Source of the DNA: Symbiodinium natans
Lineage: Eukaryota; Sar; Dinophyceae; Suessiales; Symbiodiniaceae
DNA: 64,000 nt
Assembly: GCA_905221605.1 (NCBI GenBank)
Contig: CAJNDS010002116.1
Span: 425,241 to 489,240 of the forward strand
Direction: 5' to 3'
The translations under genes and the position numbers were made by a program. Shown one piece after another: positions 17,963-29,400 of this stretch (its first letter is position 1; every line of letters starts with the position of its first letter). The notes under the pieces were generated by a model that did no database searches, had not been told where the DNA came from, and saw only the letters and a program-made list of their open reading frames with translations.

Positions 17963-20900
17963 AGTGGGGGGGCCTCAAGAGAAATAATTTCAGCTCCGGA
18001 ATGCAAGTCCTGTATAGCTTGCAGGTGCCATTGCTTGGAAGGTAACAGAATAGGCGGAAAGCATTCAGTGTTTATTTGCATATGAGGCTGACCCTCACCC
18101 GAGTCAAAGAAGACATCTTCATGAAGGGGTGCTTCGTAGCGGAGACTGTTAGCAGCGATTCCTGCCAGGTGGTCAGCGACTTTGTTGCCGACGCGAGGGA
18201 CGTATGACCAATGCACCGTAATGGGTGTGTGCGTTAACTTTTGCCACATGTTATCCAGTTTTCGCACTAGGTCTTCCCTATGTAGTCTCAAGGCACCAGC
18301 AAAGTGCTTTACAATGTTGATGCAGTCTCCCTGAAGGATAACCTCCCTGATTTGATTGCTAGCAGCAAGAGATAAGGCCTTGTCCAACGTTGCGTCAGCG
18401 GCGCAAATTTCCGCAAACATAGAGTCTGGACAAGGCTGGAGTGGGATGGCAATCGTTTCAAGAATTACCGGGACTGGTCCGGGCGACCATACGATACCAC
18501 CCGCACCACCTATACCTTCTTGCACGTGACAGCTGCCGTCAAATTGAGCAACAAGGTGGGTATCTTTGACAGGTTTTAACTCAACAATGAGTGGAGCACC
18601 TGCAGGGATCGGCCTTAATGCCGTAACTTTAAGGTGCAGATAGCCGCAATGACACATTTTAGGCCAAAGAGCAACATTAGGGACGCCAAGGGTCTGTTGA
18701 TACATAGGTGCAAGCAAGTAATGCTGTGCATCTAATGTTGCTAAGACATCCCCTATATTGGCATTCCTGGGGGAAACGGTAATACCTTGGGCGCTTGCTT
18801 TAATTAAGGCAGAAAGGGGATGCTTGACCTCGATATGGAGTCCTCCGTCGTTGCAACAGGGCTTGCAGCGTTCCGTGTCAACCCACCATGCCGGTAATGC
18901 TTTGGGAAGTAACACCCTCGGGATGGTGTTCCAAAGACGCGACGCGAGCTTGGGTATGTTACTGATGTGTTTTGCCCGTTGCGGTGTCTCACACCATCCA
19001 GGGTGCCAGGTACATTGCTGTTCCATGGTATATCTTCTTATGGTCGCAATCCATGCTAATAGGACGGCACAGAATTTCTTGTCAATCCCTCCTTCAACAT
19101 TGATCTTAGAAAGGGCAGTGTGACACAGGGAGTCAAACGAGGCAGTGCCAGCATATCCCAATGTGACTAGTACAATAAAGAGGGAGGCTTTGGTGACCAC
19201 GCAAGCCGTAAGCCAATGCTCGGTTGTGTTTGCTCCCAGCCCACAGAGCAGGCAGTGGCTTTGGATGAAAGTACACTGGTGCTCATTGGGTATAGCTGCT
19301 CTGTAAGTAATAGTTCTAGCCGGAGCACCAGGCATTGCCGCACATTGCAGGAGTGGTGCTTGGTTAACATCACAGCAAGGCAGCATGCAGCTGATGGTAT
19401 GGGCAAGGTCATCAGGGCAGCTTTGGTTGAGATGACAGAGTTTGCAGACTGGCATGCTGCCGAACCCATTGTCATACCGGAGCTCTTTCCCTGTTAGTTT
19501 GCGTAGGCAGACTCTACATTGCTCGTCCCTAGAGGCATATTGCCTGTACACAAAATATGCATCGGCTTCTTCAACAATGGCCCATCTAAGTGCGTAGCAA
19601 CGAGTGACATCCGAAGCCACGTTCTTTGGCGGGAGGTTTAGCGCAAGCAAAATGGCACATAGCTGTCTCTCATGTGCGTGGTTCGCAACTTTTTGTCGAA
19701 GATATCCTTGTGCCTGAACACAAGCAGCATTGCGCAACACTGCTCTAAGCGCAATTTGCGCCTGCTTGAGCTTGCGACCGCCTGAGTGAGGGCTCACTCG
19801 AGGCAGCGCAGCAGACAGGGCATCATGGCACTTGCTTTTGAACTGCTCAATGATTGGTGAGTCTCCTAAGGAGACTGATTTCTGAATGGCTTGCCTGGCT
19901 TGCACAAGCAACGAATGGTAGAAGGGAAGGTTGGCCGCATGCGCATTTTCAAGGTCATGCAGGATAACGTTTAAAGCCCATTTGCCTCTCCAGCGCAGCA
20001 GTAGGCCAACTTTAGATGATATGGCGCCTATCTCAGGATCCATTGCCCTAGGCGCTTTGATAAAATCAAAAACGCCCGCCATATGTTTGGCCTGAATCCA
20101 GGGACGCCTCAAAATAGTTGAGCTGGCAATAGCTAGTGCTTTGAGCATATGCCTTTTGGTGAAGGCGTACAAGGAATTGCAGAAAAGAGGGCAAGAGGCA
20201 ATGAAGGCCGTATGGAATTGAATCCTGGCAGGCATTGATGCAGTAAGGGAAAGAGCTTGTTTATTCCTTCTCAACATATTGCACAAGGCCTTATCAAGGA
20301 TCAGCATGCGCAAGGAAACATCTGACATTTTCCTTTGTCCAACCCAATGGATTTCATCAATAGACGTTGCTTGCTCCCATTCATATTTTGACATGCGGCC
20401 ACGCAGGATAAAGCCCAACATTGTTGCAGTCTCAGCAATAATCTTAGACCCCCAAGGCGTCTTGTCGAGGAGAAGGATATCAGCAGTTTTGAAGGGCTTG
20501 TTGGTGAGAATAGAAGTTTTGCATTTGCATTTGCAAGGCGATGCAATAATGCAAGCCAACAAAGCCTGGAAATTTTGCTGTTGTGTGCACATGCAAAGCA
20601 GCATATCGCGAAAAAGGACGTAGCATTTGCTTCCGCTTACTGAGAGCAGTCCGTGTCGCACGTCAAGCCTAGTCAAGGACATCCTCATTGCTTGGTCGAG
20701 GCTGTAGATGTTCTGTTGAAGCAGTAAGCACAAGGCTTGATGCAATGAGGGACCTCCAATGGTGAGAGTATTGCTCGGTGGAAGCTGTTTGGACTCAATC
20801 CAAGCGACACCAAATTGGGCTATGCATGCTCTGACATCCCCAGGGAGAACCTGTAAAGAAATAAACCCTGCTTGGAAGCATTGGTGACGGAGAACTTGTA

Positions 20901-23460
20901 ACCCCGCGCTGTGCACTGGTTCGAAAGTTCTTTGTGCCTTTTCCACCCAATGCAGGCCTTTAGAGGCAGCGCTGTTATCGTCCATGTAAGCCGTTAGTCT
21001 TATGAAGGAAGAAATGTCGTGCAGCGCCCAAATCAAGGGGTCTAAGGCGAGACAGAAAAGGACAACAGAAGTCGCCCTTCCCATAGCAAGGCCTTGGTGG
21101 ATGGAGATAGGCTCGAGTAAGAAACTTTGCACTTTATGCTGGGTGCGCCTCCCAAACATAAGGTGGATAACGTAGGCTTTGATCCAGGCAGGGGCAGCTC
21201 TTGCCGCTAAGCACTGTAGTACCCACCAGGGATTCACCCGTTCAAAGGCCTTGGCAAAGTCGGAAAGCATGACTGTGTACTGGGCATCCTTGAGCTCCAA
21301 GTAGTGTTGCATTTGGGCATAATTTGCCTGTGGTTCTTTGAAGTGATTAAGAAGAGCCTGGGCAGGATGTAGCGAGTCTTTGAAAGACTCAGCAAGGACA
21401 GCGTAGATTGCGGAGTCAATGATTCGATCACAAGTATCGGGCATGTCTAGTGGCCTGTAGTTGTCCGCGTACGCACCCTTGTCTGCTTTGGGAATGAAGA
21501 CTAAGGCCTGAAGCGGATGATCAGCTTGAGACAAGCACATCTCCCACATATGATCCCCAAGTAAGTTGGCAAAATAACTCGGATTTTGCCTATAGAAGGC
21601 ATAGGGCACACCATCAGGACCCGGGGAAGAATCCTTGGTGGTAATAATGGCCTTGAAGATGATGCTTTCATCTGGTAAGTCAGCCGGCACGAAGGGGGCC
21701 CTTTGCGCATATGGCTGTAGGAGTTGGTCCCACTGGTTATCGTATTGACAAGGGAAGTGGTGCCAAAAGGCTCTAGTTGCCCTTAGTGCAGCATCAAACT
21801 GACTCATAGATGTGATCAGCTGGCCATTTTCGCTTCTGACCTGTTGCGAATCGATGATTCGAGGGCAGATCTTCCTGAAGGCCTGCCACTTAATTTTAGA
21901 CTTATCAACCTGCAAATCTCTTTGAGCAACCAGGGAACGAAGACTTGGTGAGGGGGCAGTTTTCAGCTCTGCACCAAGGTGTAGCCGATTAAGCGCTTCT
22001 TGAAGCCAATGTCTCGGGAGCTCGGCTGAACCATTACCTGACGGCGTGAAAGGGGGTATGGTGATATGCCTGGCTAAAGATGTGACGGTGCTTGCGTTGA
22101 CACCGACAGTCGCACCAGTGCTCCTGTTCAAAAGGCGTACCAACTTCCTAATTAATGCAGCAATTGAGTTTCCAGCTTGGGCACGTAGGTTTGCATGCCA
22201 CAAGAAACATGTGGCTTTTTGTGCGACGAGCGCGTCAGAAGGGCAGAGTTTTTGACCTTTGTTCTGCTCTTCAATCAAGCGGGCTTTAGTGCAATTAATT
22301 AGTTTACGAAGAAGAAGGTGCGAAGGGCTAGTCTCCGCAGCCTCGATGCCAGGCAAGTCAGTAGTCGCAGGTGGAACAGAAAAAGCTGCAGCAGGAACTG
22401 TCCGAACAGGTATCGCCGGGACATCTTTGTCAAGCTTATGCTTCGGCCGAAACCGAATCTTTACCAAGTGATGTCCTCCAGTTACTTTTTTGTGCTTCCA
22501 TGAGACAGAACAGATCTTGGCGGACAAGTACAGCGAGCTGGAAATAAGGTAATGGTCAAGGTGGCTGCAGGTAGAGCCTTGCTCGAAAGTTGGCCCGTCA
22601 GACTTGCATTCAATCATGTCGCCTTGAGCAAGGAGATGTGCATACTCACCCTCCTTCTGCTGATTGACAGCATTGAAGTCCCCCCCAAGGACAACCACAT
22701 GAGTTGCATCCTTGACAAAAGCACTAAGTGCAGGGAAAAGCTTCCCCCATTGATCAGGGTGCCAATAAACCGACAGGAGCCAGTAGCAGACAGACCGAAA
22801 TCTGACCAGCACGGCAAGGGCAAAACCAGGCACAAGGTCGACAGTTTCTACTACTTTATAGTCCTGTGGCAAACAGACAGCGACTCCTCCAGAGTGTCCA
22901 GATTCCTTCCAAATAGCGAGAGAGGCAATCGTATTTATTCTGGCAGTTGCCTGTCTGAATCGGTGTAAACAGGCAGCATTCCATTTGGTTTCCTGCAAAA
23001 GCACTGGCGTTTGGTGAGCCAACGCACCAATGGTACGAAGCTTGGCAAGACCAATAGTGTCAAAGGTACACAGCGAGGTAACGTTCCAACTAACGACAGC
23101 CTGCAGCTTGCACGGCTCCTTAGGGATCGTGTCGAAGTAAGGAACAAGCCTGTCAGCTATGAGATTCAGTGCAAGTTCAAGCTCTTCTGTTGGGAGCTGA
23201 AGATTGATAGCAGCGATTAGGTGAAAAGGTCGGCTGTCATTGGCCATGAGAGCAAGCTTTAGCTCACGTGTTGTGGGATAGGTGAGTGGAAGGTTGTAGG
23301 CAAGGAGAATGCTGTTGAGGGATCTGACACGTGCGCGATGTCTACGACAAGCAACATAGGCATTGAGGTGATCAAGGAAGGTCGCAGACCTTGCCTTGAT
23401 CACCACGTTACGGATCGTCGTCATAAGGGCAAAGGGTCCCGATGGACCCCATAGAAGCAA
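17800..23460 (-). CDS. Non-LTR retrotransposon protein: AP endonuclease, reverse transcriptase, CCHC finger, RNase H
   Basis: The 1886-aa protein starts with an exonuclease-endonuclease-phosphatase domain (about residues 120-300) carrying WNVTS, LLQETKW, VLGGDFNAV and CSHLDHYLIS. The RT domain (about 640-900) has FIPKADKG, LSDFAKAFERVNP with the motif A aspartate, GLAMGRATS and a YMDD box (LTAYMDDNSA). A zinc finger of the LINE type, CLLCG...EHWLTAC, lies near 1405. A C-terminal RNase H (about 1635-1790) keeps FDGSC, the AEI glutamate, LQGDCI and NKVADHLAG. All catalytic residues are present, so it looks functional. The endonuclease nicks target DNA and the RT copies the RNA from that nick in this class. 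It overlaps the methyltransferase protein gene by 40 bases. Confidence 0.92.
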   Translation of the reverse strand: MLLWGPSGPFALMTTIRNVVIKARSATFLDHLNAYVACRRHRARVRSLNSILLAYNLPLTYPTTRELKLALMANDSRPFHLIAAINLQLPTEELELALNLIADRLVPYFDTIPKEPCKLQAVVSWNVTSLCTFDTIGLAKLRTIGALAHQTPVLLQETKWNAACLHRFRQATARINTIASLAIWKESGHSGGVAVCLPQDYKVVETVDLVPGFALAVLVRFRSVCYWLLSVYWHPDQWGKLFPALSAFVKDATHVVVLGGDFNAVNQQKEGEYAHLLAQGDMIECKSDGPTFEQGSTCSHLDHYLISSSLYLSAKICSVSWKHKKVTGGHHLVKIRFRPKHKLDKDVPAIPVRTVPAAAFSVPPATTDLPGIEAAETSPSHLLLRKLINCTKARLIEEQNKGQKLCPSDALVAQKATCFLWHANLRAQAGNSIAALIRKLVRLLNRSTGATVGVNASTVTSLARHITIPPFTPSGNGSAELPRHWLQEALNRLHLGAELKTAPSPSLRSLVAQRDLQVDKSKIKWQAFRKICPRIIDSQQVRSENGQLITSMSQFDAALRATRAFWHHFPCQYDNQWDQLLQPYAQRAPFVPADLPDESIIFKAIITTKDSSPGPDGVPYAFYRQNPSYFANLLGDHMWEMCLSQADHPLQALVFIPKADKGAYADNYRPLDMPDTCDRIIDSAIYAVLAESFKDSLHPAQALLNHFKEPQANYAQMQHYLELKDAQYTVMLSDFAKAFERVNPWWVLQCLAARAAPAWIKAYVIHLMFGRRTQHKVQSFLLEPISIHQGLAMGRATSVVLFCLALDPLIWALHDISSFIRLTAYMDDNSAASKGLHWVEKAQRTFEPVHSAGLQVLRHQCFQAGFISLQVLPGDVRACIAQFGVAWIESKQLPPSNTLTIGGPSLHQALCLLLQQNIYSLDQAMRMSLTRLDVRHGLLSVSGSKCYVLFRDMLLCMCTQQQNFQALLACIIASPCKCKCKTSILTNKPFKTADILLLDKTPWGSKIIAETATMLGFILRGRMSKYEWEQATSIDEIHWVGQRKMSDVSLRMLILDKALCNMLRRNKQALSLTASMPARIQFHTAFIASCPLFCNSLYAFTKRHMLKALAIASSTILRRPWIQAKHMAGVFDFIKAPRAMDPEIGAISSKVGLLLRWRGKWALNVILHDLENAHAANLPFYHSLLVQARQAIQKSVSLGDSPIIEQFKSKCHDALSAALPRVSPHSGGRKLKQAQIALRAVLRNAACVQAQGYLRQKVANHAHERQLCAILLALNLPPKNVASDVTRCYALRWAIVEEADAYFVYRQYASRDEQCRVCLRKLTGKELRYDNGFGSMPVCKLCHLNQSCPDDLAHTISCMLPCCDVNQAPLLQCAAMPGAPARTITYRAAIPNEHQCTFIQSHCLLCGLGANTTEHWLTACVVTKASLFIVLVTLGYAGTASFDSLCHTALSKINVEGGIDKKFCAVLLAWIATIRRYTMEQQCTWHPGWCETPQRAKHISNIPKLASRLWNTIPRVLLPKALPAWWVDTERCKPCCNDGGLHIEVKHPLSALIKASAQGITVSPRNANIGDVLATLDAQHYLLAPMYQQTLGVPNVALWPKMCHCGYLHLKVTALRPIPAGAPLIVELKPVKDTHLVAQFDGSCHVQEGIGGAGGIVWSPGPVPVILETIAIPLQPCPDSMFAEICAADATLDKALSLAASNQIREVILQGDCINIVKHFAGALRLHREDLVRKLDNMWQKLTHTPITVHWSYVPRVGNKVADHLAGIAANSLRYEAPLHEDVFFDSGEGQPHMQINTECFPPILLPSKQWHLQAIQDLHSGAEIISLEAPPLWNPELLLRFCLYNRIKPPPSLIQRGQGWSSIEGHHCTHRVDIMPYGTGKRVKG
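19784..19799. repeat. 16-bp perfect palindrome with central GG
   Basis: GAGTGAG-GG-CTCACTC lies inside the RT protein gene. The arms extend as CCT/AGG with a one-base bulge. Confidence 0.75.
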
Positions 23461-26400
23461 TGGTAGACAGCAGGTTGCCGATCGTAGACATAAATGCGCA
23501 ATGCCTTTTCTTGGGTGGGAATTGTGGAGGGGATGCTGTTGTGGGTGACAGTCTGTTGATGCACCGTACCTTGCTTATATGTGGTGTAATGTGCGCCTCG
23601 TGCATCAATACCAATATACACAGCCTGTCGACACGGTAGAGCAAGCTTAGCAAAGCAAGAGAAGTCGCGCAAGACCTCGCCAAGCCAGGTTTCGTTAGAG
23701 TTGCAATCTGAAGCAAAGGCTTTACTGGTATGATTCTCAGCAAAGTATGGGGTTAAGAAGAGCGCAAAGAGTTCCCTTTGCCCAAGGTAAGGGGAACAGA
23801 GGATAGTATGGCCGTGCAGGTGTAAGGCAGCTTCGTTACCCTCAAATATCAGACAAGGCGTTGGTAGCTGGCTGTTCTCTTGGATTACTTTGTGAAGGAA
23901 GGTGCCAGGGCTGGCTCCTCTTCGTTCAATGTCAACGACCTCAAAGATCGATGCTTGGGTAAGCGCATGCACAGTATCACGAGCCTGGGAGGCATTGAGC
24001 ATTGCTAAGGCACATTGATCATCTTGTTCGACATATAGGAAAAAGTCGACTGGCGGAGACTTCTTGCCAGCGTTAGCATCTTTCAAGTGCTGCACATGGA
24101 GGGTATTTTGCTGTTCCTTTACAAGGAGGAATTGAGGGATGAACTCGTCTCTATACGCGACAAACTCAAGATGCAACGCTTTGAGGAAGCTGATCAGGCA
24201 CCACCCTTGTGCAGGGAAGTCAAGAAAGTGTAAGGCAAACTTGGCACCGAGATTCGCAGCAGTCTCTCTGCACAAATTGGCCATGACATTGCGTCTCGAT
24301 CCACACAAAAGCTTTAATTGAGGGTCAACAATTTGCAAGACACGCTGGATGGCCGATGGGATTCCTTTTTCTTGCAATAAGTCTTGCGTTTGATGGAATC
24401 GAGTTTCCGTCACAAAGGAAATTCCTCTAGGAATGCCGGACGCGCTCTCTCTAATGCCTTGGAATTTACCTTGGCCGGGGGTGTACTCCAGAACAACAGG
24501 TTTATTGACAGCTAAACCTTGTTTGAGCCAGCCAACCGCATTAAGTTCATCGCATGGAAAAGGCGCATGAAACTTATGCGAAAACTTGTCTTGTAGCTTA
24601 ACAGCTGTAGTAGCAGCAAGAACTTGTTGGCCATAGCTAGGCCAGTATTGGAGAAACTGTGAGAGGGGAAGCGGTTTCCAATGACTGTCGGGGTTTTCAT
24701 TCAGTAACTCTCGAAGGGATGTGTATTTGATCGCAGCTTTGAGAGCACCAGGGTAGAAGCAATTCCCAACAATGGAAGCAATACACATATCATTAATGTG
24801 TTCTTCCACATCTGCAAGCCAGATATCGAGCTCAGCATCTCTCAACATTTCCTTGTAGTGAGCAACCCTGAAAGGAGGAATGCCAGTATCACCTATAAGG
24901 AAGGCATTTTCTGCATGGAGAAGTTCGTAATTAGCTTCCGCAAAGCGATCCATTGCTGCAAGGCTTGGGATGTCCGCTTGAAGAGAAAGCTTCTGAACAT
25001 CTGTTACAAAGCGCAGGCCAATGGGTCCATCAGGAACAAATTTTTCCCATTGTAGATTTGGAACCCCATTGGAGGTATTAGCCGCTTGTGAGAATTGCCT
25101 CTGGAAAGCTTCAGCTCCGCCGAAGCTGGGTACATGGTAAAGAAGGGCAGAGGGGTGGTAAAAGTATGCAGCCAATCGGAGCCCTCTCTCGTGATCAAAG
25201 CGTTTGGGACGAAGCCAAGGCTTTAGCTTTTCGCCGGGGGGTTTTATTCCGCACATGTGTTCCGCAACAGGACGCCATCCTTGGAACCACGGTGTGGGGT
25301 GGTTGCTGAAGGTGCCAATTTGCCCATATCTAGTGAAGAATTTCCTTTTCCTTTCAACATGGCCGAATGTAGCTCCAGCAATGTGATGGCAGCAACAATC
25401 ACGTATTCCGAAGATCTGCTGAATGAAGTCCTGGTGGATGGGCTTCATAGACCCAGCATTTTCAAGGAAGATATGCACGCACTGAAGGATACTGGGTTCA
25501 ATGCGTTGGAATGCAAGCAAAATTGCGTATAAGACAAGCATGTGTTGCGAGCGGTCTCCCAGAAGTCCTAATCCACCTAAGCTGGACCCTGCAACCGTGA
25601 GATCTTGACAGGGGGAACCGGCGGGAATGATGATGGCTGTTTTTTGTGGATGAATCCTTCCCAGGAAAGACAAACATTCACGCAGCAATCGGTAATCCTC
25701 TTTAAGTAGAGTCCAAACGTCATCGATTGCGATCGATGGCACACGGTGCGAGTCAAGAGCCCATCTTTGGCTTTTGTCATAGTCATACTTATGGCATATG
25801 AGGGCGCGAAGGACGCTGTCACTTTCTGCACTTACAGCCGCAACTGGTTGTTGCTTGAGGCATTCAACGGTGACAGCACGTGATATTCCGCATCCATCAA
25901 AAAGCGATAAGATGATGTAACGTTCAACACCAAGTGCGACCTGTATGCAGTCTTCCGACGAGACAGCATTACTTTGATTGTTCCTGCTTCCAATTTTACC
26001 GTCTTTTCTCTTGGAGACAGGCTTGGCATTGTTAAGCTTATCGAGGCTTTTCTTGACTCTTCGCATCTGAGAATCAGAGCTCAAGCCAGACTTGGCTTTA
26101 AGGGGCTGGCTGCCCCTATCAGAGCCATTCTTCTCAGAGTTCAGCGCAGTTTGAACTTCATGTTGTTGCGGTCTCTGTTCCTCATCGGAATCAGTAGCAA
26201 TGGAGTGCACTTCAGGAAGAGATGCATTATCAAGTTGTGTCGCCAAAGCAGTACTAGGGTCGGGTTGGAGACTAACACTGGCTTGGTGTTCTGACTCCTC
26301 ATCGAATTTGCCCTTTTGGGCGAGAATAAATTCGGTACCGCTTTGGCATTCCTGTGCTTGTGGTAGAAGATGGGCACAGGGCGGATTAGGCAATCCAAAA

Positions 26401-29400
26401 TCATCCTCTGAGGTGATGGTCATATAAGTTGCAGAAGGGACAGGGCTGCCCCAGCTTGCAACCTTCGTTATCTTAGCTTGCTCAATAGTGTGTGCTTCAC
26501 TACTGATATGCTGTTCTGCGTTTTCGCTGGGATCAGCATGATGCCGGATAATCTCATTAAAAGAGTTAATGAGAGCAGTGGCGGGGTAAAGCTGATTGAC
26601 ACAAACACTTCTGATGAAGATGGCTTCGATGTAGTGCTCAGCCTTAATCAATTGTGCCCACAAGTTTTCTTTACGGACTCCATAGATTGAGTCATAAAGA
26701 AGAATTGAGTCTCCTGCTTGTTCTTTGGCATGGTGTAGCACTAAGTAGTGCTTAGCACTAGGATCATGCAGAACGAGTGCAACGACAATATATGCCTGTT
26801 GCATGACTGATACCGTACTGCCAAGAAAGCTTTGAATATCCGCCTCGCTTTTGCAGACTTGCGCAAAAGAGCTTTTCTGAGTCTTCTGTGTGAGAAGGCA
26901 GAAGAAAGACGGAAGTCTTTGAATGACAAGTTTGCACGTGTCATTGCGAGGGCTCAAGTTTTGCTGCATGCACGCAATCGCAAGGTCAGCAAGTTGACCT
27001 AGATCAGCGAGGATACTGATCTGATCAGAGGAGTCCTGTTCAGAATGCAACGGTAGAGCAAGAATGGGCTGCGGCTGCTGGCACATGGAGCACTTGCAAT
27101 GGATCTGGACAAGCATGGTGTATTGCTCCTTGGCCGGAATAGCCCAAATGGCCTTACTATACACCTCAGTAAAGCTCTGAAGCTCCAACGGTGTAGCACT
27201 TGCCAATTGAAGATAGGTCAGACCAAGTATGTGTGCAAGCTTTGCTCGAGCGGCCTCACGTATATTATATCCAACCGCAGCAAGGACAAGAGCTGCTTGT
27301 TTAGGAAAGGGGGCGTAATGCTGGCATTGCTCTTTGTTCCATTGAGCACACGAGATGACTCGATAGGCAGCAGCAACAGGGCAATAAAGGCCAGCAATGC
27401 GCCTTTGCACTTCTTCTTGAACGTTGGCCGGGACTTCCGCCTGAAACCTTAAGACAGTATTACGTCTTCTAGCAATCTCAACTTTTTCCTTGCTACTCTC
27501 AATATTTCTTTTGCCAGTCCCACCTTCTTGACTCAACTGTGCTGAGGCAGGATTTTCCGGTAACATGTTGGCAGCCGCATCATCACCTTTAACAGCAGGA
27601 GGCTTTCCATGGAGCAAAGTCGGGCACTGGGCAGTATCCGATTGCTCCATGGCAACCTTGCTTGACTTCCCATCCTGATGATTGGCACATCTGGCTTTGT
27701 TCGGCTTATTGGCTGCAGTAGCCTTAAGTCTATCATCAGTGCGGATGTTAAAAGCATAGATGACGCTAGCATTAATCCCTATCAACTTGATGATATCACA
27801 TGAGTGACATCGTGGCAGGAATAGAAGCGCGCCCTGATGTAGGGAGACGAGAACATTGTTCCTCGCAGAAGATCCCGGATGACAAGCGAGATGTTGGCCG
27901 TTCTTGAGAACTAGCGGGATTTCTAGTTCAGTCTTACCAGTAATGCGGACAAGCAAGTACTGGATAGATCCCAGTTCAGCAGTAAAGTCTTCATCCTCTT
28001 GGGAAGCCTTAGGAAGGTTTTCTGGCACTCTCCAACCTTGAAAGGCTTCATTTTGGCTGAGAAATGTCTGGACACTCTGCAGCTTCACTAGTTCGGGAAC
28101 ATCCTCACATTTACCAGTCATAACAACGTAAGGCGCCTGTCTGTCGATGATCAGGAAATGTGTTTCAAGGTCATCCTTGTGCCAAATTGTACTAGCAATT
28201 CGTTGCTTGGACAAGGGGTGATACTCATCCCTTGCTCTGACATGGATCAATCTTCCTTGCCCAATCTTATCGCTCCCAGAGTGGCAATTCAAAAAATGTT
28301 CTCTAGGGTTCTCGGAAATGTGATTAATGGGTTTGTTGCTCCATCTTGGGGCATCAACAACCTCTTGCAGCAATTGCACTTCAGTTCTTCCACAAGGAAG
28401 GTCGAAATATTGACATTGGGTGAGCGCATCGGCAGCGGCGACAGTAGCAGTTACATGGACAGCAGGTATGACAACATCAGTGCCAGCTAATACATGTACG
28501 ATTCCTCTGTATTGCACCGGAATTTTGATGTACTCGAGATCCTGAATAATGTCTTGCATGTCTCCGGTGCAATTGTGAAAGGTGATCTGTAGAGAGACCT
28601 CTGTAGAGTTGAAAGGTTGAGTCACCTTCCAAGCAAAGATTTCCTGTGAGTTCTTCACATTGCAAATGTGAAATCTTGCGGCATGCAACGCAAGGCTGTC
28701 AGGGATGGTAAGCTGCTTTTGCCGAAGACCCAGGATAGCCTTCTGAAGCTGATAGGGGTCCGCAAAGATTCTCAGATACTTTCCAGGAGCAGTGTGGAAC
28801 GCATTCATAAGCCTGTGCTGATTGAGAATGCAATGCACTTGAAAGGCTTCATCCTTAGTTCGGGCAGAGTTGATAGCATACGGAAGGTCAACGAAGTTGA
28901 CACTATTGCCCGGCATCCCTTCAAGAGGCGCAAAGCGATACCAGACCTGGAGCTCAATTTGTGATTTGCCTTCAGTTTGTTTGAGCACCTTATCATACAT
29001 CTCTTCAACCTTCAGCATAAGCGCTTGAAGTTGACTTACGCTGATCTTAGGCGCTCTGAGGCAAACAACACATCGATTCTCCTGATCAGTTAACGCAACG
29101 ATGGGCTGCTGCGGCTTCCTAATGTGAGCTAATCCAAAGTCTCGACTGAGGTGTTTAACTTCCTCGTCAAATATTCCAACAGTGCCAGCGATGATGACTT
29201 CAGTATTGGCGGCTTCTTGCTTCATGGAAGGCGTTATGGCAATGTAGTAGCAAGTGTGATGGACAGGGTAGCAGCTGGGAATGTAAGTGACCAAGTATAC
29301 AAGTTCCCGTTTGCCCTGCACTTCAATGGCACCAATAACCGTCAAGCTGTGGATTTGACGAAGGAAGTCTTCATCATAACTCCTGAAGAGTACACATGGG